The notes under the pieces are model-generated. The model made no database searches and was not told the origin of the DNA. It saw only the letters and a list, made by a program, of their open reading frames with translations. From contig JACIWP010000027.1 of NCBI GenBank assembly GCA_014360855.1, positions 3,524 through 17,416 of the forward strand: a stretch of 13,893 nt of DNA, given 5' to 3'. A program made the translations under genes and the position numbers. Source of the stretch: Anaerolineae bacterium. Lineage in GTDB: Bacteria; Chloroflexota; Anaerolineae; JACIWP01. Below are positions 7,373 to 13,893 of this stretch, one piece after another (position 1 is the first letter of the stretch; each line of letters starts with the position of its first letter).

Positions 7373-8146
7373 TCAGCCGGCGGGTTTCTGCGCCAGGGCG
7401 ATGATGGTGGTGCCAAAAGGCAGGTTCACCCCTCGCAGGAACCAGGCCTCGACCCCCCCGATGCCGTTCAGGAGGGCATTCAGCCAGGGCGAAACCGGCT
7501 CCATCTCGACCTGATAGGCGTCCTGATCCGTGGTGGGCGCGGCCAGCGCCGGCTTCTGGTTCATCATCCGACGCAGCAGGATCAGCGCCGCGGCCATCGG
7601 GAACACGCTGAAATAGGCGAAGGTCATGCGGCGTACGGCGAAGCCGGCCTGCTCCAGGCGCTCGCCGAGCTGGCGCTTGGAATAACGCCGCTGGTGCTGG
7701 TTAATCTCATCGTTATGGCTCCACAGCCATTGAAAGGCCGGCACCGTCGTGACGAAATATCCGCCCGGCTTGCAGACCCGCCGGCACTCCCGGAGCATGG
7801 CCAGGTCATCCGGGACATGTTCGACCACATCCAGCGCGGCGACCAGGTCAAAGCGGTTGTCCTCAAAGGGCATGGATTCGCCGCGTCCCTCCACCACCTG
7901 ATAGCCGCGCGCACGGGCCACCGCCAACGGCTTCGGGTTGTTGTCAATGCCCTCCACCTCGCCGTAGCGGGCCAGGTGGTGGAACATATTGCCGGCCCCA
8001 CACCCCACATCCAGCACGCGCCGGCCCTCCCGGTACGGCGGGAGCACCGGGTCCAGCACGCTGTACAGCGCCCGGGTGCGGGTGGCAAACCACCAGTGCT
8101 TGTCCTCTTCCAATACGATGGGCGGCGTTGTCGGCATGATGTCCAT
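7373..8146 (-). CDS. Class I SAM-dependent methyltransferase
   Basis: The 257-residue protein is a Methyltransf_11-like Rossmann enzyme. Motif I is VLDVGCGAGN (44-53), the ribose-binding acidic residue follows in EGIDNN (D68), and motif IV is DLVAALDVVEHVPDD (100-114). KPGGYFVTTVPA (126-137) is the post-motif strand. Two further signatures, HWWFATRTR near the N terminus and WSHNDEINQHQRRY (142-155), mark a subfamily often found beside glycosyltransferases and polyprenol-linked sugar genes. The acceptor is unknown. A hydrophobic patch at about 188-200 (FSVFPMAAALILL) may touch the membrane. AAGGAG (8150-8155, minus strand) precedes ATG 8146 at short spacing; ATG 8137 (Met4) is the alternative start at 12 nt. 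It is the first gene of a two-gene minus-strand unit with the 83-aa protein. Confidence 0.88.
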   Translation of the reverse strand: MDIMPTTPPIVLEEDKHWWFATRTRALYSVLDPVLPPYREGRRVLDVGCGAGNMFHHLARYGEVEGIDNNPKPLAVARARGYQVVEGRGESMPFEDNRFDLVAALDVVEHVPDDLAMLRECRRVCKPGGYFVTTVPAFQWLWSHNDEINQHQRRYSKRQLGERLEQAGFAVRRMTFAYFSVFPMAAALILLRRMMNQKPALAAPTTDQDAYQVEMEPVSPWLNALLNGIGGVEAWFLRGVNLPFGTTIIALAQKPAG

Positions 8147-8187
8147 TATCTCCTTATTCCGCGACTTTCCTCATTATCCCCACGTCT

Positions 8188-8216
8188 ATTTTACAACAGC
8201 AGGGGCCGTTCGCCAA
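8188..8216 (-). promoter_or_regulatory. Promoter for the methyltransferase operon (minus strand)
   Basis: On the minus strand the -35 box TTGGCG (8211-8216) and the -10 box TAAAAT (8188-8193) are 17 bp apart. Initiation near 8181 gives a leader of about 35 nt containing the AAGGAG site. A 7-bp inverted repeat (8204-8225) surrounds the -35 box. Confidence 0.55.
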
Positions 8217-8225
8217 GTAACGGCC
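8204..8225. promoter_or_regulatory. Inverted repeat over a -35 box, candidate operator
   Basis: GGCCGTT (8204-8210) and AACGGCC (8219-8225) are perfect inverted arms with an 8-nt spacer. The centre coincides with the -35 box of the minus-strand promoter and lies about 55 bp upstream of the plus-strand one. A binding site for a dimeric regulator is possible. A chance match in GC-rich DNA is also possible. Confidence 0.3.
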
Positions 8226-8277
8226 GGCAAGGGCATGGACCCGGTAGCCGTCACCTGAGCGGGGTCAGAGGCCGGCC

Positions 8278-8306
8278 TTGACGTATACGCCGTTATCCGC
8301 TACCAT
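8278..8306 (+). promoter_or_regulatory. Promoter for the SpoIID-domain gene
   Basis: TTGACG (8278-8283, five of six consensus bases) and TACCAT (8301-8306, four of six) are 17 bp apart. Initiation near 8313 leaves a short leader with the Shine-Dalgarno GAGGAG at 8321-8326, 10 nt before the GTG at 8337. That arrangement decides the start chosen for the gene. The -10 box is imperfect; TATACC at 8306 is an alternative. Confidence 0.5.
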
Positions 8307-8336
8307 ATACCGGACGCTGTGAGGAGCGAGAAAACT

Positions 8337-11273
8337 GTGGTCTCGACACGGAAGCCAGGCTGGGTCTATCAGGTGCGAGCCGCCGCGTTCGCCGGCGCCC
8401 TGCTGATACTGCTTTCCCTCGCGCACCCTGTGAGGAGCGTCAGCACACCGGTCCGCCTTGCGCCGGCCGGTTATACCCCGGAGCTGTGGCTCCCGGACGG
8501 CTCGGCGCTCATCGTGGGCCGGCCCGGGGGAATGGTCCCTCTGGCTGATGGGAAGGCGCTCCAGCGTCAGGAGCTGTGGCTGGTGCCGCTGGACGGCTCG
8601 CCGGCCCGCCGCCTGACCGATAACGGCGTCCGGCCGCGCCTTACGGAGGACGGCCGGCATCTCACCTTCCTCTCCCATCGGCGGGGCGATACCTGGCAGG
8701 AGATGACGCTCTCGCTGGCAAGCGGCAAGGTGCAGGAGGGGAAGAGCATGCGGTGGGGCGAACTGGCCGTCCATACCGAGGCGGCCCCGCTCTGGGATAT
8801 TCCCGCGCCGGCGGGGGAATACCGCCTGCAGGTGGAGGTGGACGCCGGCCCATCGGCGGCCCTCTGGCTGGTGGGGCCTGAGGGACGGCGTCCCTTGTTC
8901 CAGGGCGAGCGCTGGTTCCTCAGCCGGCCGAGCTGGCATCCGGATGGTCGGCGCTTCGCCTATGCCCGTATCCCGCCTGGCACAGGAGAGATCGGGGATA
9001 TTTTCTTCGTGGATGCCGCGACCGGAGAAGAAGAGCGGCTGACCGCCGGCCAGCACCCCATCTGGTCGCCGGACGGGAGCCGGCTGGCCTTCTGGCGGCC
9101 GGACGGGGTATGGGTATGGTCATGGGGGGGCGGCGCCGATGTCATGCTTTCCACACTCTCCCCGGTGGAGACCCCTGCGGAATCCGATGTGCGCTCCGCC
9201 GGCCAGCTCACTCCGCCGGCCACCATCCGGGTCAAGCACAGCTCCGAGAACTATTACCGTTCCAATGTGCCGCCCGGACAGGTGGATGTATTTCCCTTCG
9301 AGGAATATGTGAAGCGCGTGGTGCCGTATGAGATGCCGGATTCCTGGCCGGCGGAGGCGCTCAAAGCGCAGGCGGTCTCCGCCCGCACCTATGCCTGGTG
9401 GTTCGTCCTGCGCCACACTTCTTGGGATTTCGATGTCACTGACTGGACCGAGTATCAGGTCATGGGACCGGACACCTATCCCGCCTCCAATGCCGCGGCA
9501 GAAGCGACCACCGGGCAGTACCTGGCATATGAGGGAAATGTCATCCTGGCGGAATACAGCGCCCAGAACGGCAGTCCCACCCTGCCGCGCGGCGCTGTCT
9601 CCAGCCCTGATCCGAACTTTCCGTACCTGCGCTCGGTGGATGACCCGGTCTGCTTCGGCGAGGTGCGCAACGGTCACGGCCGGGGGATGTCGCAGGTGGG
9701 GAGCCGGCGCTGGGCCGCCTGGTACGGCTGGAACTATGCCCAGATGCTCCTGCATTATTACAGCGGGGTCACCCTGGAACTGCCGGCCAATGCCGCGCCC
9801 TCGCCGGCCCTGCCGGTGGGCGCGGTGGTGGAGCCCCGGCACGGCTTTCACACGAACGCCGACCGCGTCCTTCTGCGGGTCAATACCAGCGACGCGGATG
9901 GGGACGCCGCCGGCGTCGAGCTGGCGGCGCGCCTGCGCGATGCCGAAGGGAACTTCCTCGAATATCCGCTGGGGATGGCCGTGCCGGCCGGCAGTGGCTG
10001 GTACTATCTCTGGGATATCGCTTCCCTCCCCGATCAGCCGCTGGCCGCCGGCGGCGTCAGCATCCTGGGCACGGCCTGGGACGCCGCCGGCCGGCAGTCC
10101 ATGCTGAGCGCCCTCACTTTTGGCATTGACCGCCAGGCGCCGGCGGGCCTCGTGACTGCCCCGGCGCAGGCTTTCACCACCACGATCCCCATTACGGTGA
10201 GCCTGAGCGCGCCCGACGCCGGCGGCTCTGTTGGCCTTCTGCTCAGCAACGGCTGGATATGGGAGGGGGAATCGCTGTACCATGAGAGCGGCACGGGTAT
10301 CGTCGTGTCCGACAGCGCGGCCTGGAACGGCCAGGCCTGGCTGGGGCGCGCCGGCGAGGATCGGGCCGGCGCCTGGTTCGGACCATACACGAAGGCCCTG
10401 CCGGCCTTCCGCGCCTACCGCGCCCTCTTCCGCCTGAAAACCGACGTCATCACGGACACGCGGCCCATTGCCGTGCTGGATGTGGTGGACAATGCCGGCG
10501 CGACCTTGCTGGGCATCCGCCCCGTGCGCGGCATTGATTTCCGTCAGGCCGGGGTCTATCGGGAATTCGCCGTGGACTTCTGGTACCCACAGCCGGGAAG
10601 CTCGTCGCCGGGCACCAGTGGGCTGGAGTTCCGGGTGGCCTTCGCCGGCATCGCCGACCTCTACTTCGACCGGGTCATGATCACTGGCTATCCCATTGCT
10701 GTCACGTATCCCCAGAGCACCGTGAGCTGGGAACTGCCGCCGGCCGCCGGCACGTACACGCTCTATGCCCGGCTGACCGACGCCGCCGGCAATCTCTCGC
10801 CGGACCAGCCGCTGACGGTCACCCTCTCATTTCCCACCCCGACGCCGACCCCCACGCGCACGCCCACGCCGACGGCGACGCCCTCACCCACCCCCACACC
10901 CACACCGACCGCGACGCCGGCCGCTGGCCAGGTCGCGCTTTCCTTCACGGTGCAGACGCTCTTCGGTGATGGGAATGGGAACGGCGTCTGGGATGAAGGG
11001 GAGCCGGCGCTGGAGGACGCGCGCATGTGGTTCATGGAGCAGGGCGGCGGACTGGTGGTGGCGCCGGCGCGCGGCGGGAGCTGGCATTTCACCGCTTCTC
11101 TACCCGCCGACCGGCGCTATTGCTTTGTGGCGCTGGCGGCCGGCTTCGGCCCGCGGTCCGAGTGCTTTACCGCACAGCCCGCCGGCGCGGTGCTGACCAT
11201 CAACTGGCCGGCGGTGGGACTGCCGGCCGGCGCTCGCGCCCTCCTGCCGCAGGTCCAGCGCCTTGGTCCATGA
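8337..11273 (+). CDS. Secreted multidomain SpoIID/LytB protein with beta-propeller, Ig-like domains and Thr-Pro stalk
   Basis: The 978-residue protein has a signal peptide or anchor (about 10-32). A TolB/WD40-like region follows, with blades such as LWLVPLDGSPARRLTDNG, SWHPDGRRFAYAR and IWSPDGSRLAFWRPDG. A SpoIID domain spans roughly 300-480, with the signature EMPDSWPAEALKAQAVSART (E332 or E340 is the likely catalytic Glu) and HGRGMSQ (447-453). SpoIID proteins are peptidoglycan lytic transglycosylases acting on peptide-stripped glycans. Ig-like modules follow, one apparently interrupted by a jelly-roll-like segment (about 632-786). Then come a Thr-Pro linker (833-861) and a C-terminal SdrD-B-like domain with GDGNGNGVWDEGEP, a possible Ca-binding loop. 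I chose GTG 8337 because GAGGAG lies 10 nt upstream; GTG 8319 would add six residues. The role is probably wall remodelling outside the membrane. Sporulation is not implied by the name. Confidence 0.85.
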   Translation: MVSTRKPGWVYQVRAAAFAGALLILLSLAHPVRSVSTPVRLAPAGYTPELWLPDGSALIVGRPGGMVPLADGKALQRQELWLVPLDGSPARRLTDNGVRPRLTEDGRHLTFLSHRRGDTWQEMTLSLASGKVQEGKSMRWGELAVHTEAAPLWDIPAPAGEYRLQVEVDAGPSAALWLVGPEGRRPLFQGERWFLSRPSWHPDGRRFAYARIPPGTGEIGDIFFVDAATGEEERLTAGQHPIWSPDGSRLAFWRPDGVWVWSWGGGADVMLSTLSPVETPAESDVRSAGQLTPPATIRVKHSSENYYRSNVPPGQVDVFPFEEYVKRVVPYEMPDSWPAEALKAQAVSARTYAWWFVLRHTSWDFDVTDWTEYQVMGPDTYPASNAAAEATTGQYLAYEGNVILAEYSAQNGSPTLPRGAVSSPDPNFPYLRSVDDPVCFGEVRNGHGRGMSQVGSRRWAAWYGWNYAQMLLHYYSGVTLELPANAAPSPALPVGAVVEPRHGFHTNADRVLLRVNTSDADGDAAGVELAARLRDAEGNFLEYPLGMAVPAGSGWYYLWDIASLPDQPLAAGGVSILGTAWDAAGRQSMLSALTFGIDRQAPAGLVTAPAQAFTTTIPITVSLSAPDAGGSVGLLLSNGWIWEGESLYHESGTGIVVSDSAAWNGQAWLGRAGEDRAGAWFGPYTKALPAFRAYRALFRLKTDVITDTRPIAVLDVVDNAGATLLGIRPVRGIDFRQAGVYREFAVDFWYPQPGSSSPGTSGLEFRVAFAGIADLYFDRVMITGYPIAVTYPQSTVSWELPPAAGTYTLYARLTDAAGNLSPDQPLTVTLSFPTPTPTPTRTPTPTATPSPTPTPTPTATPAAGQVALSFTVQTLFGDGNGNGVWDEGEPALEDARMWFMEQGGGLVVAPARGGSWHFTASLPADRRYCFVALAAGFGPRSECFTAQPAGAVLTINWPAVGLPAGARALLPQVQRLGP
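10833..10919 (+). repeat. Low-complexity DNA encoding a Thr-Pro linker
   Basis: This encodes residues 833-861 of the SpoIID protein, a T-P alternation with single Arg, Ala and Ser substitutions. The design matches the deacetylase stalk at 4461-4658, including the 6-nt codon period. It separates the Ig-like modules from the C-terminal SdrD-B-like domain. Confidence 0.85.
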
Positions 11274-11325
11274 TATGATTTGCGCTGTTTTCGTGAGATT
11301 TCGGGCGGTTTGGGCCATATTTTAT

Positions 11326-11354
11326 TTGTGTTTCTCGCTCCTTTACCGTATAAT
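11326..11354 (+). promoter_or_regulatory. Promoter upstream of the GNAT gene
   Basis: A perfect TATAAT (11349-11354) stands in the most AT-rich part of the window. A weak -35, TTGTGT (11326-11331), is 17 bp upstream. Transcription would start near 11361, about 70 nt before the TTG start at 11431. The preceding gap from 11274 shows no convincing terminator hairpin. Confidence 0.55.
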
Positions 11355-11430
11355 ATAGGTAAATTCGCCCGAATTGAGACGCGCTTGCTGTAGCAGTGAG
11401 GACAGCGGTTGTCCCGGGAGGATGAGAGTC

Positions 11431-12426
11431 TTGATTCGGCCGTTGGGGCTGATGGATTTGCCGGCGCTGGCCCGCCTCCAGTCCGAGGGCATTCCCCTGG
11501 ACCCCAAGCGGAGCCTGATCCAGCCGCAGGACCCCCTGCGGACGGCCCTGCGCGCACCGCTGGCATTCACCTGTCCCTCGGCGCACACGTATGTGGCGCG
11601 TAGGGAGGCGGAGCTGGGAGAGGGAGTGGGCTTTGTACAGCTTCGCTGTCGGCCGCATGATTGGCGGCTGGCCGATGTGGCCTTTATCGCTCCTGCGCTG
11701 GGGCACTCGCCGGCGGCCGCGGAGCTGTGGACCCAACTCCTCACCGCCGCCTGCCTGGACGCCGGGCAGTGGGGCATCGAGCGTATTTTCGCCAGCCTGC
11801 CGGCGGAATCGCAGGATGCCATCCCGTTCCTGAACGCCGGCTTCATCATCTTTGCCCGGGAGGATATCCTGGTCAATCGGGAGGTGGCCCTGCCGACCGG
11901 CAGTCCGCCGGCGCTCCGCCCCCAGCGCGAACAGGACGGTTGGGCGCTCCAGCGGCTGTACGGCGCCCTCCTGCCCATGGGCGTGAAGCAGGTCGAAGGC
12001 GCCTGGTCGCGCAATAACAACGGGCGCACCGGCGGCCTCGAGTGGGAGATTGCCGGCGCCGAGGGCTATGTCCTCGAGCAGGCCGGCGAACTCCTGGGAC
12101 ACGCGCAGATCATGCGGGGCAAACTGGGCTATTGGCTGGAGCTGGCCCTGCATCCGGAGGCCGCGGCCTGGGCGCAGGCGCTGGTGGATGCCAGCCTTCT
12201 GCTCCTGGCGCGGGGGCCGTGCCGGCCGGTGTACTGTCCAGTGCGCACGTATCAGGGATTCCTGAAGCCGGCCCTGCTGGCCCGCGGCTTCGTCGAATTC
12301 GACCGCCGGGAACTGGCCGTTTTCTCGACGTTGGGGAGGGTCTATGTGCCGGCGGCGGCACATACGGCGCGCGCGGAGCCGCGCGCCGAGGTATCCGTCG
12401 CGCCGACGGCCCTGCCCCATGCGTGA
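11431..12426 (+). CDS. Probable tandem GNAT-fold acetyltransferase-like protein
   Basis: The 331-residue protein appears to be two GNAT-like halves. The first begins IRPLGLMDLPALARLQ, a common GNAT opening, and ends with FLNAGFIIFAREDI, the usual beta6-beta7 region. The second runs from LRPQREQDGWALQRLY through GHAQIMRGKLGYWLELALHP to LLARGFVEFDRRELAVF. The acetyl-CoA loop (Q/RxxGxG/A) is not clear in either half, so activity and substrate are uncertain. The Ala/Arg-rich tail (about 305-331) looks disordered. The start is TTG 11431, because GGGAGG (11416-11421) lies 9 nt upstream. ATG 11422 abuts that site with no spacing and would add three residues; TTG 11374 lies further up. It has its own promoter and is followed after 85 nt by the AAA ATPase gene. 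Confidence 0.65.
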   Translation: MIRPLGLMDLPALARLQSEGIPLDPKRSLIQPQDPLRTALRAPLAFTCPSAHTYVARREAELGEGVGFVQLRCRPHDWRLADVAFIAPALGHSPAAAELWTQLLTAACLDAGQWGIERIFASLPAESQDAIPFLNAGFIIFAREDILVNREVALPTGSPPALRPQREQDGWALQRLYGALLPMGVKQVEGAWSRNNNGRTGGLEWEIAGAEGYVLEQAGELLGHAQIMRGKLGYWLELALHPEAAAWAQALVDASLLLLARGPCRPVYCPVRTYQGFLKPALLARGFVEFDRRELAVFSTLGRVYVPAAAHTARAEPRAEVSVAPTALPHA

Positions 12427-12470
12427 GCCGGCTTACATCCCGCCGGCGCAGTCTCGGGCGAAGATACATC

Positions 12471-12476
12471 TAGAAT
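12471..12476 (+). promoter_or_regulatory. Possible -10 box upstream of the AAA ATPase gene
   Basis: TAGAAT lies in a locally AT-rich stretch of the 85-nt gap between the GNAT and ATPase genes. No acceptable -35 is visible at 16-18 bp, so the gene may instead be read through from the GNAT promoter. Confidence 0.3.
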
Positions 12477-12511
12477 TACACTGAGACAGAAGAGGATCAC
12501 ACACACGATAC

Positions 12512-13893
12512 ATGATGAACACCATGACAGGAATCACAGAAGAAGAAAGGACGGCAGAACTGAAAGAACATCTGCTGACCCGCATGCGAAACACGGAAAT
12601 GAAGATTACCGACGACCTGGACGCCCTGCTGGCGGTGCTCCCTCCGGACATCGCCCAAGCCGTCCGGGACGCCAACCGCGCCGACGAACTGCTGGAAGTG
12701 GTGATGGACCTGGGCCGGCGCCCGGAAGCCCGCTACCTCACCCATGAGGTGGCCCTGCGCGATCGGGAGGTCACGGCCGAGGATTTGGAGTACGTCATCG
12801 CCCGGGTGGGCGACTTCGGCGAGGACAACCGCGCCGGCATCGAGCGCACCCTGCACCGCATCTCCGCCATCCGCAACCGCAAGGGGCGCATCGTCGGCCT
12901 GACCTGCCGCGTTGGCCGGGCGGTGTACGGTACCATTGACATCATCCGCGACATCGTCGAGTCGGGCAAGAGCATCCTGCTCCTGGGCAAGCCGGGCGTG
13001 GGCAAGACCACCATGCTTCGGGAAGTGGCGCGTGTCCTTGCCGAGACCAAGCGGGTGGTCATCGTGGACACCTCCAACGAGATCGGCGGGGATGGGGATA
13101 TCCCCCATCCGGCCATCGGGCGGGCGCGCCGCATGCAGGTGGCCACGCCGGCCTTCCAGCATGAGGTGATGATCGAGGCAGTGGAGAACCACATGCCCGA
13201 GGTCATCATCATTGACGAGATCGGTCGCGAGCTGGAGGCGCTGGCGGCGCGCACCATCGCCGAGCGCGGCGTGCAGTTGGTGGCCACCGCACACGGCCGC
13301 ACGCTGGACAACCTGATGATGAACCCCACCCTGGCGGACCTGGTGGGCGGCATCCAGAGCGTGACCTTGAGCGATGAGGAAGCCCGCCGGCGCGGCACCC
13401 AGAAGTCGGTGCTGGAGCGCAAGGCTCCCCCCACCTTCGACGTGCTCATCGAGATCAAGGACTGGCAGCACCTCATTATCCACCACGACGTGGCCAAATC
13501 GGTGGATGCCATCCTGCGCGGCCAGAAGGTGACCACCGAAGTACGCTATCGGGATGAATCCGGGCAGATCCATGCCGAGATCACCTCGCATGTGCCCCCT
13601 TTGATGGAGCAACAGCAGGGCGGCCGCATGTCGCGCGGGTTCGAGCGCACCATCGAGCGGGGGTTTGAACGCCCGGCGGAGCGGTTGGCGGAGCGGACGC
13701 CGGACCAGCTCAGCACCCTGCGGGTCTACGGCTACGGGGTGGGGCAGAATAAAATCCTGCAGGCCGCCCGCGCCCTGCAGGTGCCGGCCATCACCGTGCG
13801 CGACCTGAGCGACGCGGACGTGGTGCTGACGCTCAAGAACTATTACCGCCGGCGGCCCCAGCCCCTCACCGAGGCCGAGGACCGCGGCATCAT
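12512..13893 (+). CDS. AAA ATPase of the Ycf45/R3H and SpoIIIAA-like family (3' truncated by window edge)
   Basis: The open frame runs 460 codons to the edge without a stop. After an acidic helical N terminus (ITDDLDALLAVLPPDI is characteristic of SpoIIIAA/Ycf45 relatives) comes a RecA/AAA-type core. Walker A is GKPGVGKTT (159-167) and Walker B is VIIIDEIG (231-238, D235-E236). VIVDTSNEIGGDGDIPHPAIGRARRM and LVATAHGRTLDNLM are typical of the family. The region about 395-460 (TLRVYGYGVGQNKILQAARA) continues toward the C terminus, where relatives carry a single-strand nucleic-acid-binding R3H domain; that part lies outside the window. The exact role of this family is poorly defined. The start is ATG 12512, with ATG 12515 and 12524 as alternatives. 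AGAGGA (12491-12496) is a Shine-Dalgarno candidate at a rather long spacing of 15 nt. Confidence 0.88.
   Translation, partial: MMNTMTGITEEERTAELKEHLLTRMRNTEMKITDDLDALLAVLPPDIAQAVRDANRADELLEVVMDLGRRPEARYLTHEVALRDREVTAEDLEYVIARVGDFGEDNRAGIERTLHRISAIRNRKGRIVGLTCRVGRAVYGTIDIIRDIVESGKSILLLGKPGVGKTTMLREVARVLAETKRVVIVDTSNEIGGDGDIPHPAIGRARRMQVATPAFQHEVMIEAVENHMPEVIIIDEIGRELEALAARTIAERGVQLVATAHGRTLDNLMMNPTLADLVGGIQSVTLSDEEARRRGTQKSVLERKAPPTFDVLIEIKDWQHLIIHHDVAKSVDAILRGQKVTTEVRYRDESGQIHAEITSHVPPLMEQQQGGRMSRGFERTIERGFERPAERLAERTPDQLSTLRVYGYGVGQNKILQAARALQVPAITVRDLSDADVVLTLKNYYRRRPQPLTEAEDRGI

Noticed and set aside
9120..10283. 387-codon minus-strand open frame inside the SpoIID gene
   Set aside because: The plus-strand translation contains the SpoIID catalytic motifs across this interval. 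The antisense product has no recognisable fold or plausible start site.
11274..11279. TATGAT hexamer just after the SpoIID gene stop as a promoter
   Set aside because: No -35 lies at suitable spacing, and the TATAAT at 11349 is a better match and nearer the gene.
12497..13612. 371-codon minus-strand open frame at the right end
   Set aside because: The plus strand here encodes an uninterrupted AAA ATPase with intact Walker A and B motifs; the His/Asp/Gly-rich antisense translation is a codon-bias artefact.

Overview
The window is about 14 kb of GC-rich bacterial chromosome. I read it as a Chloroflexota (Anaerolineae-like) genome. This is an inference from three things: Thr-Pro stalk linkers in secreted proteins, a GT-C/deacetylase/SpoIID envelope gene set, and a plastid Ycf45-like AAA ATPase. 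The hexamer GCCGGC is also strikingly frequent. I see no phage, IS element, CRISPR array or rRNA. The region looks like ordinary core or envelope chromosome rather than an island.

Layout. (1) Positions 21-92 hold a tRNA-Cys(GCA), followed directly by a 9-bp hairpin terminator. (2) A good sigma70-type promoter at 225-253 leads into a tight plus-strand run of four genes. These are a signal-anchored protein with six carboxypeptidase-regulatory-like repeats and a DUF4015 putative glycoside hydrolase (322-2805), a multi-pass GT-C glycosyltransferase (2860-4266), a polysaccharide deacetylase on a Thr-rich stalk that overlaps it by ATGA (4263-5360), and RqcH/NFACT, the ribosome quality-control factor, 4 nt later (5365-7083). 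The GT-C gene has its own TATAAT placed so that its mRNA would be leaderless. (3) A converging minus-strand pair follows: a class I SAM methyltransferase (8146 down to 7373) and then a small charged protein of unknown function (7341 down to 7090). (4) A divergent promoter region (8147-8336) serves the methyltransferase and a large secreted SpoIID-domain protein (8337-11273). (5) An AT-rich promoter patch precedes a probable tandem-GNAT protein (11431-12426). (6) An AAA ATPase related to Ycf45/R3H ATPases and SpoIIIAA starts at 12512 and runs off the right edge.

How the genes fit together. The hydrolase-like protein, the GT-C enzyme, the deacetylase and the SpoIID protein all point to building and remodelling of the cell envelope. 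Two of these carry the same alternating-threonine linker, a plausible O-glycosylation target. RqcH appears to be a housekeeping gene that shares the envelope operon's transcription. Translation starts look mixed: the four-gene run has no clear Shine-Dalgarno sites, while every later gene has one. I found no clearly new defence or mobile system. The most interesting leads are the leaderless promoter, the GCCGGC over-representation, the nested domain structure of the SpoIID protein and the GT-C/linker pairing.
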